The notes: generated by a model from the letters alone, not told the origin. A stretch of DNA of 64,000 bases from Lunularia cruciata (GCA_948567375.1 OX419756.1:19721001-19785000), one strand, 5' to 3'; shown: positions 24,768 to 38,924, counted from the stretch's first letter. Numbers and translations: made by a program.

Positions 24768-27700
24768 TTATGTCGTTCTTACACTGGCTGTAGCTTCCAC
24801 AGTAGTAACCGAGGCTTCTTCCAAACTTCGCCTCTTATCCACTTCGTTAAAGGCTTCGATGATGTCGCCTTCTTGCCACTCAGCAAATCCGTCGACTCCA
24901 ACTCCACATTCCAAACCTATGGCTACCTGCAGCCCCAGGACGAAAAGGTTTAAGTCACAGAACATGCCCTGCAAAACCACATCAAGTGGTGAAATCTTCA
25001 AGCAGACAGTCAAATCAAAAATGAATAAGGAACAGAATATTACCTCCTTAGCTAACTCCTTCACTCTTTTCAGTGAGTCCAGTGTTCCTGTGTGGACTGC
25101 AGTGCTTCCCCTCATAACCCGCACTCCGCATCCTTTAACTAACTTTCCTTCCGTAACCATACAACCAGCGACTCGTCCACTCCCACTTCCAAAAACTGCC
25201 CTTACTTCTGCTTGTCCTATGGGTATTTGTTCCTGATTTGCAAAGGAGATAACCGTCAGCGGAAAAGTTTAAGTTTGAAACGAGAGCTTCAAACAGAGTC
25301 CCTAGCTACAATTTTGCACATCCTTGTTATAACGTGCAAATTCCCAATGACGATTTCTGACATTATGTCGACGGCATTAATCATAGATTATTTCAAGCTA
25401 AAACTTATCCCATCAAACTAAAGCTCTAAAGGATTGAGAACGATGGAACTCTGGACTTAGCGATCTGTAATTTATCACTTGCAACGTACCGTCACAACGT
25501 CAAGCATGCCCTCCATGGCCTTGCGCATATCGTCCAACAACTCGTAGATAACGTTGTATTCACGGATCTCCACGCCATCCTTCTCGGCCATAGTTTGCAC
25601 AGCAGATGGAACACCCACATTGAAGGCAATGACTATAGCCTGACTGGCTATAGCAAGATCGATATCGCTTGCGCTGACATCTCCTGCGGATTGCATCAGG
25701 AACCGAAGTCCCACAGTATCTTGCGGTAGCTCTTGTAATGTCTCCCTAATAGCTTCAACGGTTCCCTGTACGAATAGTTGAGCAAACAAATCAAAGAAAA
25801 ATATATGGGTGATTAGATGCAATGGGAAGGGCATCAACCTGGAGACATGTAAACGTATATCGATACTAGTGATGGTCACCTTCAGCCAGCAGATGTACAG
25901 CAAATTCTACAACGCTCTAAGTGACATTCTGAGTAACACCCCTACAAGGTCTGGTCTAATCAAGCTACTTGTCAAGTCGACTCGTTTTCAGACGAACAAT
26001 TTCGTAAGAGCTTTTATCATCGTGATATTGGATATCATACCTGAACATCAACTTTAAGAATAATGTTGAGCTGATGATGTTCTGTGCCTGAATCCGGTCC
26101 TTCCGCGACTGCAGTAGCTAGTGAAGCAAGAGTAACCTTGCCTTCACCTGCTCGAGCTGCCAGGCGTTCTTCCCTAATTGTCACAGCTCGTTCTGCGGCT
26201 CTGTCTCTTGCTTCATCAATTGACTCGCAAATTTCAAACTCGTCTCCTGCTATTGGCACGTTGCTCAATCCAATCACCTGCATGGAGGTCATTCAGATTG
26301 TTAATATATGACCATGCAACAATAACTACTTACAATTGACTGACAAATAAAACGAAAGACAAACACAGCTATTTCTGCAACTTATAGCAAGCAAAAAGAT
26401 ATTAGGCTTCTTCGCGGTCGAAACTTTTTGTCAGCAGATGGCTGAAACACGAGAGTGTTTCTGTCAAGCATGACATCAAAAGGTAAAAAGCCTGCGCTTG
26501 ACGAGAACTACTCTTCTACATTGCGGCGTACCTGTACAGCGGTAGATGGTCCAGCCTCGTCAACCCGCGCGCCTGTGTCGTCCAAAAGAGCTCGGACCTG
26601 GTGATTTAGACGGGGACAAAAAACTTCAGGCTTCTATGTGGACTTTGCGAGAGTTTCTTATTAGATGTTCATATGATATCTGCATATGAGATGATTTTCT
26701 CGCAAGTTACCAGAGCTTAGCGAGAAATTACCTTGCCGTAAGATTCTCCACAGAGCACTACGTCACCCTTTCGCAGAGTACCATTCTGTATCAAAAGTGT
26801 TGCAAGCGTTCCTCTTGTCTTGTCAAGACATGCCTCGATGACTGTACCCCTGGCACTGCGATCGGGATTTGCCCTAAGATCTTGTATCTGCAAAAGTCGG
26901 AAAATGAATTAGGCAGAGAGAAGAGAGCAGGACCTGAAAACGGTAACCTAACTTATCTTCTGGCATATACTATCAAACGACACGCATTTCCAAATGCTAT
27001 AGAGGCTAATCTTATAATCTACATCCAAGTAACGCACCAGACGAAGGTCAATCATTTTCGACACAAACTGAATGCCTGTTCAAATGCCCCAAACTAAAAA
27101 TGCAACAGAACATACCTCAGCAATAAGCATAACAGTCTCCAGAAGGGATTCCACATTCTGCCCTGTTTTGGCTGAGACCTGGAGTTTAAGTATACAGCGT
27201 TAACTCTTAGATAGGTGAACGACAGTCAGATGAGATCATCTTGTACAACTCTGAAACCTCAAAATAGCTTACTGCCCTAGGGTCGGAACCTTGAGAAAGG
27301 TAGTTCAGTGTTCAGGACATGCTTCCAATTATGAGGTAGATAAACGAAGTAAAGGAACTTGGAACACATGGAACTCCTCAAAGTAGAACGAATGTGAACC
27401 TGAACTGCTGGAACGTCACCACCCCAATCCTCTATCATCAAACCATTTGACGCGAGCTCCTGCATGACGCGCTCAGGGTTTGCTCCCTCCTTGTCAATCT
27501 GCACCACCAAGGAAAAATGAAAATATCTCAGGATTTTTCTCCAAGCTACGTTCATGGAAAACTTGAAAATATGTTCAGGGTAGTGGACAGAGTACACCAA
27601 GGTGTAATTACGATAGTTCGCAGAGAGATTAACATAAATATGGCTTACCTTGTTTATGGCAACAACAATGGGTACGTTCGCAGCCTTAGCATGAGCGATT

Positions 27701-30353
27701 GCTTCTATAGTTTGTGGTCGAACTCCATCATCTGCTGCTACGACAATGATAGCAATATCTGTGACACGAGCTCCTCGGGCACGCATGGCACTGAAAGCCT
27801 ATTCAGAAGGACGAAGAAGCAAGTCAGGAACGGCATCCTGGATTTACTAACGAGGCTGTTGGAAGGGAAACATACTTAGTGCCTAGAAAATTTCCTTTGG
27901 AAACTATGATCTACCAACCTGGTGTCCAGGAGTGTCAAGGAATACGCAAGCCTCCTTCTCGTCGCCAACTTGAACCATCACCCGATAAGCACCAATTCCT
28001 TGTGTAATACCCCCGGCTTCCCCGGCAGCCACCTATTGGCCAACAAAAAGTCAGAACCCCCAGTGAAACGTCTAACACTGATTCGACATCTTGTAACAAA
28101 CTGCCAACATTATACCCATCAACAGAGTGCGATAGTTATTACGGCCGACAAGGAGGACATGTTAGCTGTAAAGGTTGGCAAAGTTGGCAGCAGTACGTGG
28201 TAAAGCAGTTGATGAATTTAGTGATGATAACCAGATAAGCGAGAGGTCTGAATAATGAAAATTATCAGCTTACCTTTGATTTCCTGATGTGGTCAAGAAG
28301 AGAAGTCTGAGACAATCGCAAAGAAGTTAGATCAAAGGAGAATTCGCATCAAGCAAAATGATCTACTTAACCAAAGCAAGTGTTTTTCAACCCCAAGATT
28401 CTTCCCTAACGAAAGGAACTGCAAGGCAACGGAAATAAATGATGGGCTCTGTTGAGTACAACAGGTCATTCGTCAAACGTAAGGAGAAATAAATAAAAGT
28501 CCAGGACAGGACTAAATTCAACTGTTTCTAACTATCAGATAAATTACACATCTGGTGGCTAGAAGCTTGTCAGCAGCGATGAGCTGCAGCTAAGTGAAAA
28601 AAGGAAATTCTGGTAGATGATGGACAAGAAATGGTACCTTTCCATGATCGACATGTCCCATGATCGTGACGACGGGTGGACGTACTGCCAAGAAGTCCAA
28701 ATCCTCCTCATCGAGAAATTCAGTTGTTTTCTTAGCCATTTCTTCAACTTTCAAAGTACCAGCTTCCACGACTTCAACCTCATACTCCTTGCACACTAGC
28801 CGGACAGCTTCCTCGTCTAGAGTTTGATTCACCATCGTAGCTATTCCTTTCATGAACAGAGTCTTCACAACCTCACCGTCATTAACAGCTAGCTTACCTG
28901 CCAAATCTTGTACAGACATTCCTTCCTTTCCAACTTCAAGAATTTCCACCCTCACTGGGGCAGCGGCTCTGGCCAATTCTGCTTTCGCAGCTTTTCTGCT
29001 GGCCTTGGTAAATTTCCGCCCTCTACGCGGGACGCCAGCACCAGGAATCGCAATATCTAGGTCCCCGTTAGCAGCGTCAGCGTCTTTGCTCTTCGAAACC
29101 ATTCTCCGTCTAGCTCCATCTGAGACTCCGGCAGCAGCTTTCTTTCTCCAGTCCTCCTTACCTTTCACAGGAGCTGCCTTAGTGAATTTGGGAGCAGCGG
29201 TTGTGGGTGCAGGAGAACTAGCACCAGAAGCAGGCCTTCCAGCTGTCCTGGGGCCAGCACCTACATCTCTAAGAATTGGTCCCTTCCTAACAGGTTTCTC
29301 TTCAGTACCGGCAGAGGACGAAACAGGTTTTGGTCGGGCGGTAACAGTCCTGGGCTGTGCTCGAAATGCAGCATCAGGCCTGAATGCTTGTATCATATCT
29401 CTGCCAGCTCCGGAATTTCGACTAACATCCTGTCCGGCGTCTGTCTTTGGTTCCCTTGGCTCCCTTGGTTCGGAAGGCTGGCCCGGTCGCCATGTCTGGG
29501 GAGTATTTGGCTGTACTGATCTGGTAGGGGCCTTCGGCCTGGATGGTGGTGGTGTGAATGAGGGCTTCCGAGCTTCAGCAGGAGGTGCATCCTTTTCCAT
29601 ATCCTCCACTTTCTTCAGAATCTGTCCTAACGACTGAACTGTATTAGAGGAGTCAGCATTATTACCTGGCCTGTAGGGAGCTTTGAATGAAGAAACCACA
29701 TCCGAAGAATCCTTATCAGCTTCATTACTTTTGAGACTTATACGAGACACACTACCTCCTTCCGAATCTCCATTCACCTTACCAGATTGAGCAGGTGGAG
29801 TGGACGTGGAGTTTCTGAGTTTGAGTTTCAGAGGTGGTCTTGGATTTGGCTTCAGGGCAGGGACGCTATTTTCATCATTGGTCACAGCCTTCATGGGAGG
29901 GCGCATAGTAAATACAGGCTTATTCGATAGAGGAGGCACGACATCAGCATCATCGTCTTCAAGCGCTGACCTCACGGTAACATCTTCCGTGGATGTAGCA
30001 GCAGTTGCCATGCACTTCGTATTCGCCTTCCGACAGGCTCTCCGAGAAATTGGTTTGCCTAGCAAACTTCTCCTACCTACAGCTCGGAACGAGATACGCA
30101 TTCTTGAGTCGAAGTATACATTCAACAGCGACATTCTAGTTAAGGGTTGGGCACCTGATTGGGCTGGGGATACTAAGTGTACACATTCGCAACCGGTGCA
30201 TAGAACACTAACATATTCTCCGACCTTTCTCCTCTGTAAATTAAACCCTCGTCCAAAGCTAGCCCTTGCTTGCGTCGAAACTGAAGGCACAATCCGCGAA
30301 GTCGGTACGCCGTGTGCTGAATTAACTCCAGCGGAAACAGAGAGGGCTGCCAT
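24768..30353 (-). CDS. FUG1: Chloroplast translation initiation factor IF-2
   Basis: Twelve exons on the minus strand: 30353-28638, 28306-28274, 28032-27919, 27798-27649, 27498-27400, 27178-27116, 26887-26732, 26597-26532, 26277-26041, 25765-25490, 25232-25044 and 24926-24768 (1085 residues). Every exon is a whole number of codons and every boundary is GT-AG. Exon 1 encodes a Ser/Ala/Arg-rich plastid transit peptide and a long disordered Pro/Lys-rich region, then the IF-2 N domain ([20 protein letters not shown]). The GTPase motifs are all present: G1 GHVDHGK|T, GGIT, G3 DTPGH, G4 NK|ID and G5 SAK. Domains II-IV follow ([47 protein letters not shown]). The factor places initiator tRNA on the plastid 30S subunit and promotes subunit joining. 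The long extension and plant context point to plastid rather than mitochondrion, though the latter is not formally excluded. Confidence 0.96.
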
Positions 30354-30379
30354 GGCTCCTGAGAGTTGATTGTAATCAA

Positions 30380-33047
30380 CTCAGAATCTTCCGGTCCCTC
30401 TGTTGAATTTCATAAAATGCCCTCCTAAATTTAAAGAAACACAGAAACTACAATTACACTGAGGTTCCCATTGTTCCCTAATCCGAGGTCATGCAGCTGC
30501 ACAGTTATCAGTCCAAAACCAGTATAAGCTCTCCGTAACAAGCAGGGGCAGCAGACAAACACGTAAGCAACCACAATCCCAAGCTCCTTCCCACTACATT
30601 CACAAATCCTCGAAGCCTTCCTTCCACAGCTCCGCTACCTCTAGACTCTTCCTCTCACTGGATAATATCACTGAGACCCACCAGAGACCCACCACTACAA
30701 CCACAGCAACTAGCCAGGGGCCGAACTCTTACCTCCTTTGCTGCTGCAATGCGAGCTTGCTTCCATCCATGAGTTCAGGTTACTTGCTATGGCAGCAGTC
30801 CTGCAACACCTGGCCTCAAAGAGGCCACCGCTGCTTATGGCTTTTTGTTCGGGATTTTTGTTCGGGAGGAAAATCTAAAACCCCAAGGTGAATAAAAAAC
30901 TCAGTCAATTTCAGACCCTTGCATCGAACGAGATGTCATGTACAGGCCTTGAATGGTGCTCATTCGTCTATTGGCCGCTTGTGGATTCTGTTGATGTGGT
31001 GTGTGTGATCATCCCCTGCTGTCGTCTCTCGAAATCTCGTCCCGGGGAGTTCATGACGTTTATCTCACCCTGGTTAGTAGCGCTGCTAAGGACGTCCACC
31101 TCCATCAAGGTCTACCTTCTGCCGTGGGACCTGACTGATCCTGGTTAGGACCATTGTCCCCCTTGAACGATAGGAACCCGCGTACTGCACCACGCTAGCA
31201 TATTGAAGTTTAGCTGGCCCTGGTTAGTGCCGCCGCTTAGGACACGAACGCTGTTTGCCTAATCGGAGGGTTTCCTCCTCATGTGGATTAAGTTTCTACC
31301 CCTTAATCCTTTTACCTACAAAGCCGTGCTCGATGCTGACTGTTGGCCTCCAGTCTCACGAGCACTGCTAAATTGGGCCATTTCTTGGCGCTACTTTCCT
31401 TTCAGGAATGCTTTGTGCAGCAAGTTGTGGAGGAGGTCTTTGGTTCCCGCTAGTTTAGAGTGAAGGAAGGCAGATCGCATCGGCGGCAAACTTCAGTTTA
31501 GAGACGGCTGCGTGAGTTCGGCTACGATAGTGGGTTGAACCGGGCCACAATACAACAACAACCGGGAATGTGTGAAGAAGGATGGAATATCATCACGAAA
31601 TTAGGAGCTTTAAGAAATATATGTAAGAGGAAATAAGGCAAGGGTGGAAATATATGGGAGTCATCTGGGCATCAATTTTATGATTTGCATATATTGCAAG
31701 ATCAAAAGGTGTAGAAGAGGAGGATATCAGTTCATATGTAAATTTAAGTTAGATATTAGGTGGTAGTGATTTCAGGGTTCGATACATCCTCCTCTTTTAT
31801 CACCATTCAAATTAGTTCAAAGACAACATCTCATTAAATGTCTCGACTTATTCTTGAATAGGATTCCTGTAGATTTCGAATGTTTAGAACTTTCAGTGAA
31901 AACTCTCTCTTTCCCAGTAGCTTTTTTTGCATTCTTAGTCAGTTCCTATTGTGATCATATGTGTATGATATTTTGTTTGCGTAATGATTTATATATGCTA
32001 ATATATTGTATATATGATACAAAACTTAAATTTGAACCGCACTATGGTTTTTTCACGAGCAATGTCAAATAAGATTTGAGTAATAAATAATAATACGAAC
32101 ACAAAGGTCTTCATTTTGGTACAACTTGGTGGATTTTGAAACTCTTATTTCTGGTTAGGGTAGTTCTTAGGACGCACTCGCATTCGGATAAGAACCTTAT
32201 ACAGCTTACCCCCTTGCTCCAGAATAGTAAGTCATTGGCGAGTGTTTATTCAAGTATATGTTTTGTCTCATTGATATTTTAGTGGGACGTTACACATTTT
32301 CAAATGTATATTCGCAGGTCTCGGTTAGACTATGTGTGTGACCACAACTCAAAACTCTTGTAGATAAAATGTAAAATATTAGAAAAGTAAGACGTCATTG
32401 AACTGAGATTTCATGAACGTCTTGAGCTTGGGTAAAAGCTTTTATTATATCATCGACTTCAGTTTGAAATCTCTAATTCAGTTCCAATCTTTTAAATACC
32501 ATGTGAGGAAAAAGAGAGATAGGAGCATGAGGCTATGATATTTTTCATTACTTATTTATTTATTGTCGGTGTGGAGTTATATAAAAACTCTACCAGAAAT
32601 AATTATCGGATAATGATACATGGGCTTGTACACTAGCTTAACTTAGAGGTAATCAAGTTGTAAAATATAATCAATATATAATTTAGGCTAATTTAGTAGG
32701 ACATGGCCTACTCTATTTTTTTGGAGTAATGTTATAGTTGCTTGATTTTATTTGAGTAATGATGGAGTAATTAAAATCTAAGACTAATTTCAAAATATTC
32801 AATGTTAATTTACTAGTAGTACCATGGAATATATATACTTGATATCAACATCCGTTACTTTATTAGCATGATAAACATAGCAAATAATCAACAACTTATA
32901 TATTTTTATTGTCATTCAAAAACTTCATACCTCTATATTCTCATTTAGAGGAAGATTAAAGAAGTAAGTAGTACCTCATTCACAATAAGCGTCCTTACTA
33001 TGGTATTAGGGTTGAACTGATAGACCTTCAAAATAACTAAACTTGTG
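30380..33047. other. Promoter/leader of the IF-2 gene, then non-coding DNA
   Basis: 30380-30870 is probably the promoter and leader of IF-2. At 31065-31250 the string CTGGTTAG recurs, twice followed by a similar GC-rich block ending in AAGGACG or TAGGACA, and a related GGTTAGGGTAGTTCTTAGGACG is at about 32153. These are weak dispersed repeats of unknown nature. The remainder to 33047 is AT-rich without supported genes. Confidence 0.4.
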
Positions 33048-33058
33048 AGGAAAAATAT

Positions 33059-34169
33059 GATAGAAGGCGACCACGTAGAAAAGATGAAGGATGGGAAGAC
33101 CTCATCAAGCCATACAAGGGAGAGACTAAAAAGGTAAAATGGGGCTAAGCCTCAAAGAGTCTATATGAGAAATCTGCCCTACCGCATCTAAGATATCTGA
33201 GTTATGCAAGTCGTACAGTCTACACACAACTGGAGTATCTGAAGAAACATCACCCAATGTTATTGCTCTCCTATGGATTGCACCAGCCATTGCCCTCTAT
33301 AGAGCAATGGACATGCGTTGTCTAAAATATGTTATAAAGTATGAGAGTGAGAGTGGTATCCCTTGGCGCCTAACATGATAAGCTCTCGCGCACTCCTTGA
33401 AAAATGTGTCAAATGCCATGTCCATCGCTCTATATAACTCCAAGGCTAGAGAAACAAAGAGGTGACCTCGCTGCATGCCCCTATACTTGGAGACCTTGCA
33501 ACTTGCTATTGCACTTGTTGCCTATCCAGGGGATGGGTAATCACTCCCTTCAAAACTGTATCTTGTATAGGGCTGTAACCACAACATCCACTATTGTCAC
33601 CTGATCATCTCAGACCAAGTATAAGTTTGCTCTGACATGTGTTGTCTGCAAAGCATAAGAACGTTCCTTCCAAGCCAAGTATCCACTCTCTTGTGCCATA
33701 GCAAACATTATGTCCCTAATAACATCATGGATAGCTTTCTTTTTTCCTCCAAAAGGACACCGTGCCATGTGGACCACTTCTGCATCTAGTGTAGAACCAC
33801 ACTTACAAGTGAGTAATGAAGATGCATATGGGTGGACCAAACCTAGGCAGAACCTCATTGTTGTAGAGAAAGTAGCTAGTGCAAGTCGGATTGCCCTAAT
33901 ATAGGGTTGAGCTAGGATCCAAGAGCCTGCATTCTTGCTGGAGCAAGAGCAAAGACGTGCTTTAGTAGCATGAGGAATGGATGAGTCGACTAAGAGAGAA
34001 TGTAGCATATGCTTACATTGTCGCTCCATCAAGGAAGATTGTAAACCTCTAGTCCAATCTGCCAATAGTGAAGCAAAAGGTGGAAAATCCTCTCGTGCTC
34101 ATGGGGATAGACTATCTCTCGTCTACCACAATAACATCTGGAGACAAAAAGGATCCTCCCTCCACCTCT
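33059..34169 (-). mobile_element. 5'-truncated retroelement with zinc-binding C-terminal domain
   Basis: A 1,111-bp insert is bounded by perfect 11-bp direct repeats AGGAAAAATAT at 33048-33058 and 34170-34180, read as a target-site duplication. The minus strand encodes the C-terminal part of a retroelement protein: an open frame 34065-33610 with the motif C-K-C-x9-H-x3-C, then FGG, HDVIRDI and, past one stop, DDQVTIVDVVVT. I recognise this zinc-binding module from C-termini of reverse-transcriptase proteins in several eukaryotes; the reverse transcriptase itself is missing. The 3' end contains the family core near 33090-33115 and ends in GGTCGCCTTCTATC. In-frame stops show that it is dead. 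Copies at 4.7, 17.1 and 18.5 kb share its 3' end. Confidence 0.75.
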
Positions 34170-34180
34170 AGGAAAAATAT

Positions 34181-34954
34181 TAAGTTATGACATTTGCAAT
34201 AGCCTTCATACTAATAAACATTTACGTTGACAACAAAATACAAATATTTATACACAATATAAGAGCAACTAAAGAAATAAAAGAGGGATATAAATATCAT
34301 TAAAAGGGTCTCAAATCATAAGAACTAGCAAGAAACTTTCTTACATTTAATTTGGTTAATTAATTAATTAGTTAATTAATTAATTCTTACATTTTAATAA
34401 CTTGGTCAAAGAGCATAAAACCTATATCTTCTCTAGTTCAATTTATTTTGATTTATTCTTATACCAGTATTTATATATTCTTCTTGACTTATTATAAATT
34501 TACCAATGAATGTCTAAATTATTATGCTTAATCCTTTTTTATTTGCTCTTAGTTTAAATAAATCTTTGACAAAAAATAGAAAATATGAATTTTAAATGAC
34601 TTTACTATAAGCTTAAATCTTTTAAAAATTATATGGAATTATTTAGGTCAAGTTTATCTATTGATCCCTCTCAATGGTACAAAAGTTGTCCTTTGAGTGC
34701 TAAATCCTTTGAGTCACATACAAGAAAAAACATGTGTAATATCTAATAATTACAAGTGGTTGAAGTTTCATCTTCAACTTCATTTTCTAAAGATATATTT
34801 CTATTAATTAAATTTAAAGTGAATAAATAATTTTATTTTATGAAATCAAAATTACCATCTATCCTTTTATAAAGAGAGAGAAGGGATGTATATATTATTT
34901 TATTATTATTTTGTTGTAATTAAGATATATAATTAGGTTTTGGTCTAAGTTGCA

Positions 34955-35010
<56 letters not shown>

Positions 35011-37204
35011 TATTTATAAGAGTATTGGAGAAAGAAGAGTGTTCTATAATCACCAAGTGTGTTGACTAGAAGATGAAATAATATGTTTCAAAAAGTTTAC
35101 CTCAAGGATCTTATGAATAGAATTTTTGAAACCTAAATCTTCCTCAATGCTTAGTCCTTGCCAAGGTATGTTGGAGAAAAAACAAAGCAATTCTAAAGAC
35201 TTTCAATTTTTTGAAATCCACAAGTGATACAAACATTAGAAATATCATTAATTATTTTAAGAATTACAAATAAAGTTTTTTTTGTAGGGTACAAGTTATT
35301 GATACATAAAAACAACAAGCAAAATTTGCTAACTAATTCAAGTCCTCTAGTTTGTTCATCTTATTCAACTCATTGATCAGATTGGTTATTGACCAAAATC
35401 AAAAGTCATGACCTATGATTGCGAAATGCTTGTGGATAAGAAATAGGATCTTACAGTCATACCACAAATGTATACTAAGAAAAAAAAGGTGATTTATAGT
35501 TGAATCAATCTATTCCCCTCATGTTAAATCTTTGATATTTATTAAGATAATGTACTATGGTCTAAGAAGATAAGGAATCCAATGCCATGTTTCTACTGCC
35601 AAGTACACCCAAGACTTAGAGAAATCAAGGAGAGTTATGAATGAAAGGATGTTTAGTATCTCATGGTTCCTTATATATATAGAGTAAATTTAACACACAA
35701 TTTTTACCAATAATTATAATAATTAAAGGTATAATGCAAGATTTCTTCCCAAGTAAAAAATCTAAAAGATTAATTTGATTCATAAGATATGTAGTTGAAG
35801 TCTTATCACAATTCAACACAAAGTCAAGCATTCCTTTATATTGGCTATCTTTGGATTACATTAAGAAGATTCATTAAGGAACAAAATTCAACTCTTTTAT
35901 CAAACCTTGTTATCCATTAATGATACTAAGTCAATATATTCAATCCATATAATTGATGCTTGCTCTTGCAAGCTCCTCTAAAATATCCTAATCTTAGTAA
36001 TAACTAATGTTATTATATTTATATTCACTCCTATTCAAGAAATATATACAATCAATTACTCACAACATCAAATAAAATAGCACGAATCAAGTATATATGC
36101 ATGTATGAGTGTTATAAGCAGGGTTAAAAGTACTCCTAGTTTTGTATCATAAGTGGGGTCTTACATAGCATGTGATTATATGATACTTGTAGAAGGGATA
36201 TTAACTCCTATTCTTAGGAGAACTTCGGAAAGGTAGTTTTATTCATATTATTTGCACCCAAAGTATACTTTAAATATAATTGTCATTTGGCACTAATATA
36301 ATATCAATACAAGCTGAGTATGAGGAGAGATCCATTCAAGATTGAGTTAACTAAGCTTAAGGATTGGTTCTAAACGAACTAGAATGAAATTTGGTTAAAA
36401 GAATGGTTGGTGTAAATTTGATGACCTTTATTTGCATCCAAGCAACAACTTGGAAAATTTTTAAACCCAAAGAAATACATGGACTTTTGATAGATAAATT
36501 CTCTAAAATGGAAATCTTACATACTTCATTGTATTGCAAGTAATACCTTGCGGAACTTTTTGAGCAAAAAATAGTACACATTGCTACAAAAGTCCTCCCA
36601 AGCTAAATCTATTGTAATAGAAGTACACAATCACATAATATCAACCTCTCAAGCAAAAATTGTCATAGGATTACTCCTTGTAATGCATAATAAAAGAGCA
36701 TTTATAGAGTATTATAGATATACATAGATTTGCTTAACTTAGTTTTGAAATCTAAAGACTAGTAAAGACTATTTGTATCCATTTTTGAATACAAATATAC
36801 ATTGCTTTATAAGATATATTATTGTAAACATCATACACCATAAAATCACAAATAGTAAAATAAAAAGAGGAAGTCATACACAAATAGTAAAGTACTACAA
36901 TCAAGAGCTATAATGATATATGCCCTAAGCTTTACCTCTATGCAAAGAATGATTAGACTTAGTCAAGTCACATCCACTTTAGCACCTAAGAAATCCAAGT
37001 TACACTTTCCAACTCCCTTCACCATAGTCAAGAGCTGAATTAGCTCCACACAAAAGAATTGAGCTCTCCAAAACTCCAAATTGAGGTAAATCTTCTCAAG
37101 GAGGCAATAAGCCCAATCCTAAAGGCAAACATAACTACCTTGATAATGCAATGGTGGCTCTAATGGTACCAAAGGAAACCTAAAAATGTAGATTATAGCT
37201 ATAA
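34181..37204. other. AT-rich intergenic DNA with microsatellites
   Basis: No supported gene. A (TTAA)n tract lies at about 34353-34386 and a (TA)n tract at about 34956-35005. Some of this may be old retroelement sequence, but nothing could be assigned. Confidence 0.5.
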
Positions 37205-37665
37205 TGTAACAATATGGAGTTTACAAATGAGTACGTCATGACTAACAAAGCAGCAAATTAGCCTAGAAGTATAGAATATTCTACAAGCATCTAGGAAGCT
37301 ACTTGGTACCTTCCAAGTGGCAACTTCTAGGAGTAAGCTTCTTGGCTAGCTTAGCTTGCATGCCAAGTAGGTGAATTCTAGAAAAAAGTTTCTTAGGAAG
37401 CTTCCCAACTAGCTTAGCTTGCATGCTAAGAAGCCGGATTCTAGAAAGAAGCTTCTCAAGAAGCTTCCCGATTAACTTGGCTTGCACTCAAAGAAGAAGA
37501 ATTTTAGGAATCTTCTAAGAAGTATCTCAAGAGCCTTGTATATATCCTATAAATACCATAGTCCAAGCTCATGTTAAGCATTTAGAGTTTCCCTCATTCA
37601 ATAGTCCCAATGTGATCTTTTACTTTGATCTTACATTCTACTATTTCTCTCCTCGGTCTTTTATA
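37205..37665 (+). repeat. A1 5' LTR
   Basis: About 461 bp, beginning TGTAACAATATGG. Contains several GAAGCTTC-type modules (GAANNTTC) between about 37290 and 37510, then a TATA box TATAAATA at 37548-37555 that should drive transcription of the element. Confidence 0.85.
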
Positions 37666-37699
37666 TTGATATTAGAGCAAGAATGGAGTATATGGAATT

Positions 37700-38900
37700 T
37701 ATGGACCACCAAATCTATTTCCGTCAAACCATTTGGATTTTTATGTCCATATACTACCTAAGCATCATTTCACATATTTCATTATCTCATGCTTTGGGTA
37801 GAATTTTCTAAATGAGATCACCTTGCCCGATGAACCCTTGGTACTTTTGATTGTAACTTATGGAGAATTGTGGATGTGTTGCATCTACATGTTAACTTAA
37901 ATAAATCATAGGTAGTTTGATAGAGTGGTAGCCATGGTAGCAATGCCCAAATTTATCATTGCCATGTAGCAATAAATTGAGCACCTTACTCGATTGTTGG
38001 AACAATGTAATCATCAACAATAAGAGTATGTAGAGAGAGCACCATTTCAAGAAGGAGAAGAGAAAATCCGACTTTTGAGGCCTAAGGTATTTGAAGGCAA
38101 GACCCTCTCAAGCATAAAGGAGAATTTTTTTTTTGATTGTGGATGATATTTTGAAGCTACAAATCTTCATGATGATGTAGACATGTTTTCTTGGCTTCAA
38201 GCCAATTGGATGGAGTAGCAAAACTATGGTGGCAATTTTGAGCAAAGCAAGCTAAGTGGCAATTTGTTGTGACAATCTTGACATTGGAAGAATTCAAGAG
38301 CGCAATAATTAGGCAATTCTAAGCTATAAATGTTGCATGAGCTACACAAGATAGGTTAGCATATTTCAAGTAGATTGGTTTTGTAAGAAGCTAAACTTAA
38401 TTCTAAAACACCATAATGCAAATTCCAAATATATTAAAAAGTGAAGCTTTAGATCAATTTGTGAAGGGCTTGAATTTTCACACCAAATTAGAAGTGACCA
38501 TATAGGAGTCCAAAAAATTGGAGGAAGCCATGCATTTGGCTAAGTGCTTTGATTCCTTGGTTGCAACAACTTGATCTTGACCTTGACCTTGACCCTCAAA
38601 AAACTTGCACACACACTACACATAGGTGGAGGAGCCGAGACCAATGGAGATTGATGCCATCCAATAGAAACCGCTTGGCCCTACAAATAAGGAAAGATTG
38701 TGACAAAATGGTGGTTACTTTTATTGTTGCTAAATTGGGCATTGCATTGCTGAATGTCCACTCAAGAATGGATGACCTTGACAAATTGACCAAATGGAGT
38801 TTAAGGAACATGATGATCAAGGAAACAAGGAATCTTAGTAGGAGAAATCAAGCCACTTATTACAAAATTGATTAGTTCCAATGGGATTGAAGGCTTGACC
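37700..38900 (+). pseudogene. A1 gag remnant
   Basis: Broken frames with capsid-like content and, near 38690-38770, a zinc-knuckle remnant reading YFYCC-stop-IGHCIAECP. Many stops and frameshifts. A2 carries a homologous, equally broken region at 52.9-53.95 kb. Confidence 0.7.
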
Positions 38901-38924
38901 CATGCAAGGTATAATATTTGATTG

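Noticed and set aside
28852-29637. 261-codon plus-strand frame inside the first exon of IF-2
   Set aside because: Antisense shadow of the Pro/Ala-rich IF-2 extension; no independent protein features.
31500-31565. Box B-like GGTTCAACCC on the minus strand near 31530, possible SINE
   Set aside because: No convincing box A at tRNA spacing and no terminal A-run or target duplication.
37290-37500. CRISPR-like array from repeated GAAGCTTC and GCATGCCAAGTAG motifs
   Set aside because: Repeats are irregular in spacing and lie inside LTRs present several times in the window; there are no unique spacers.
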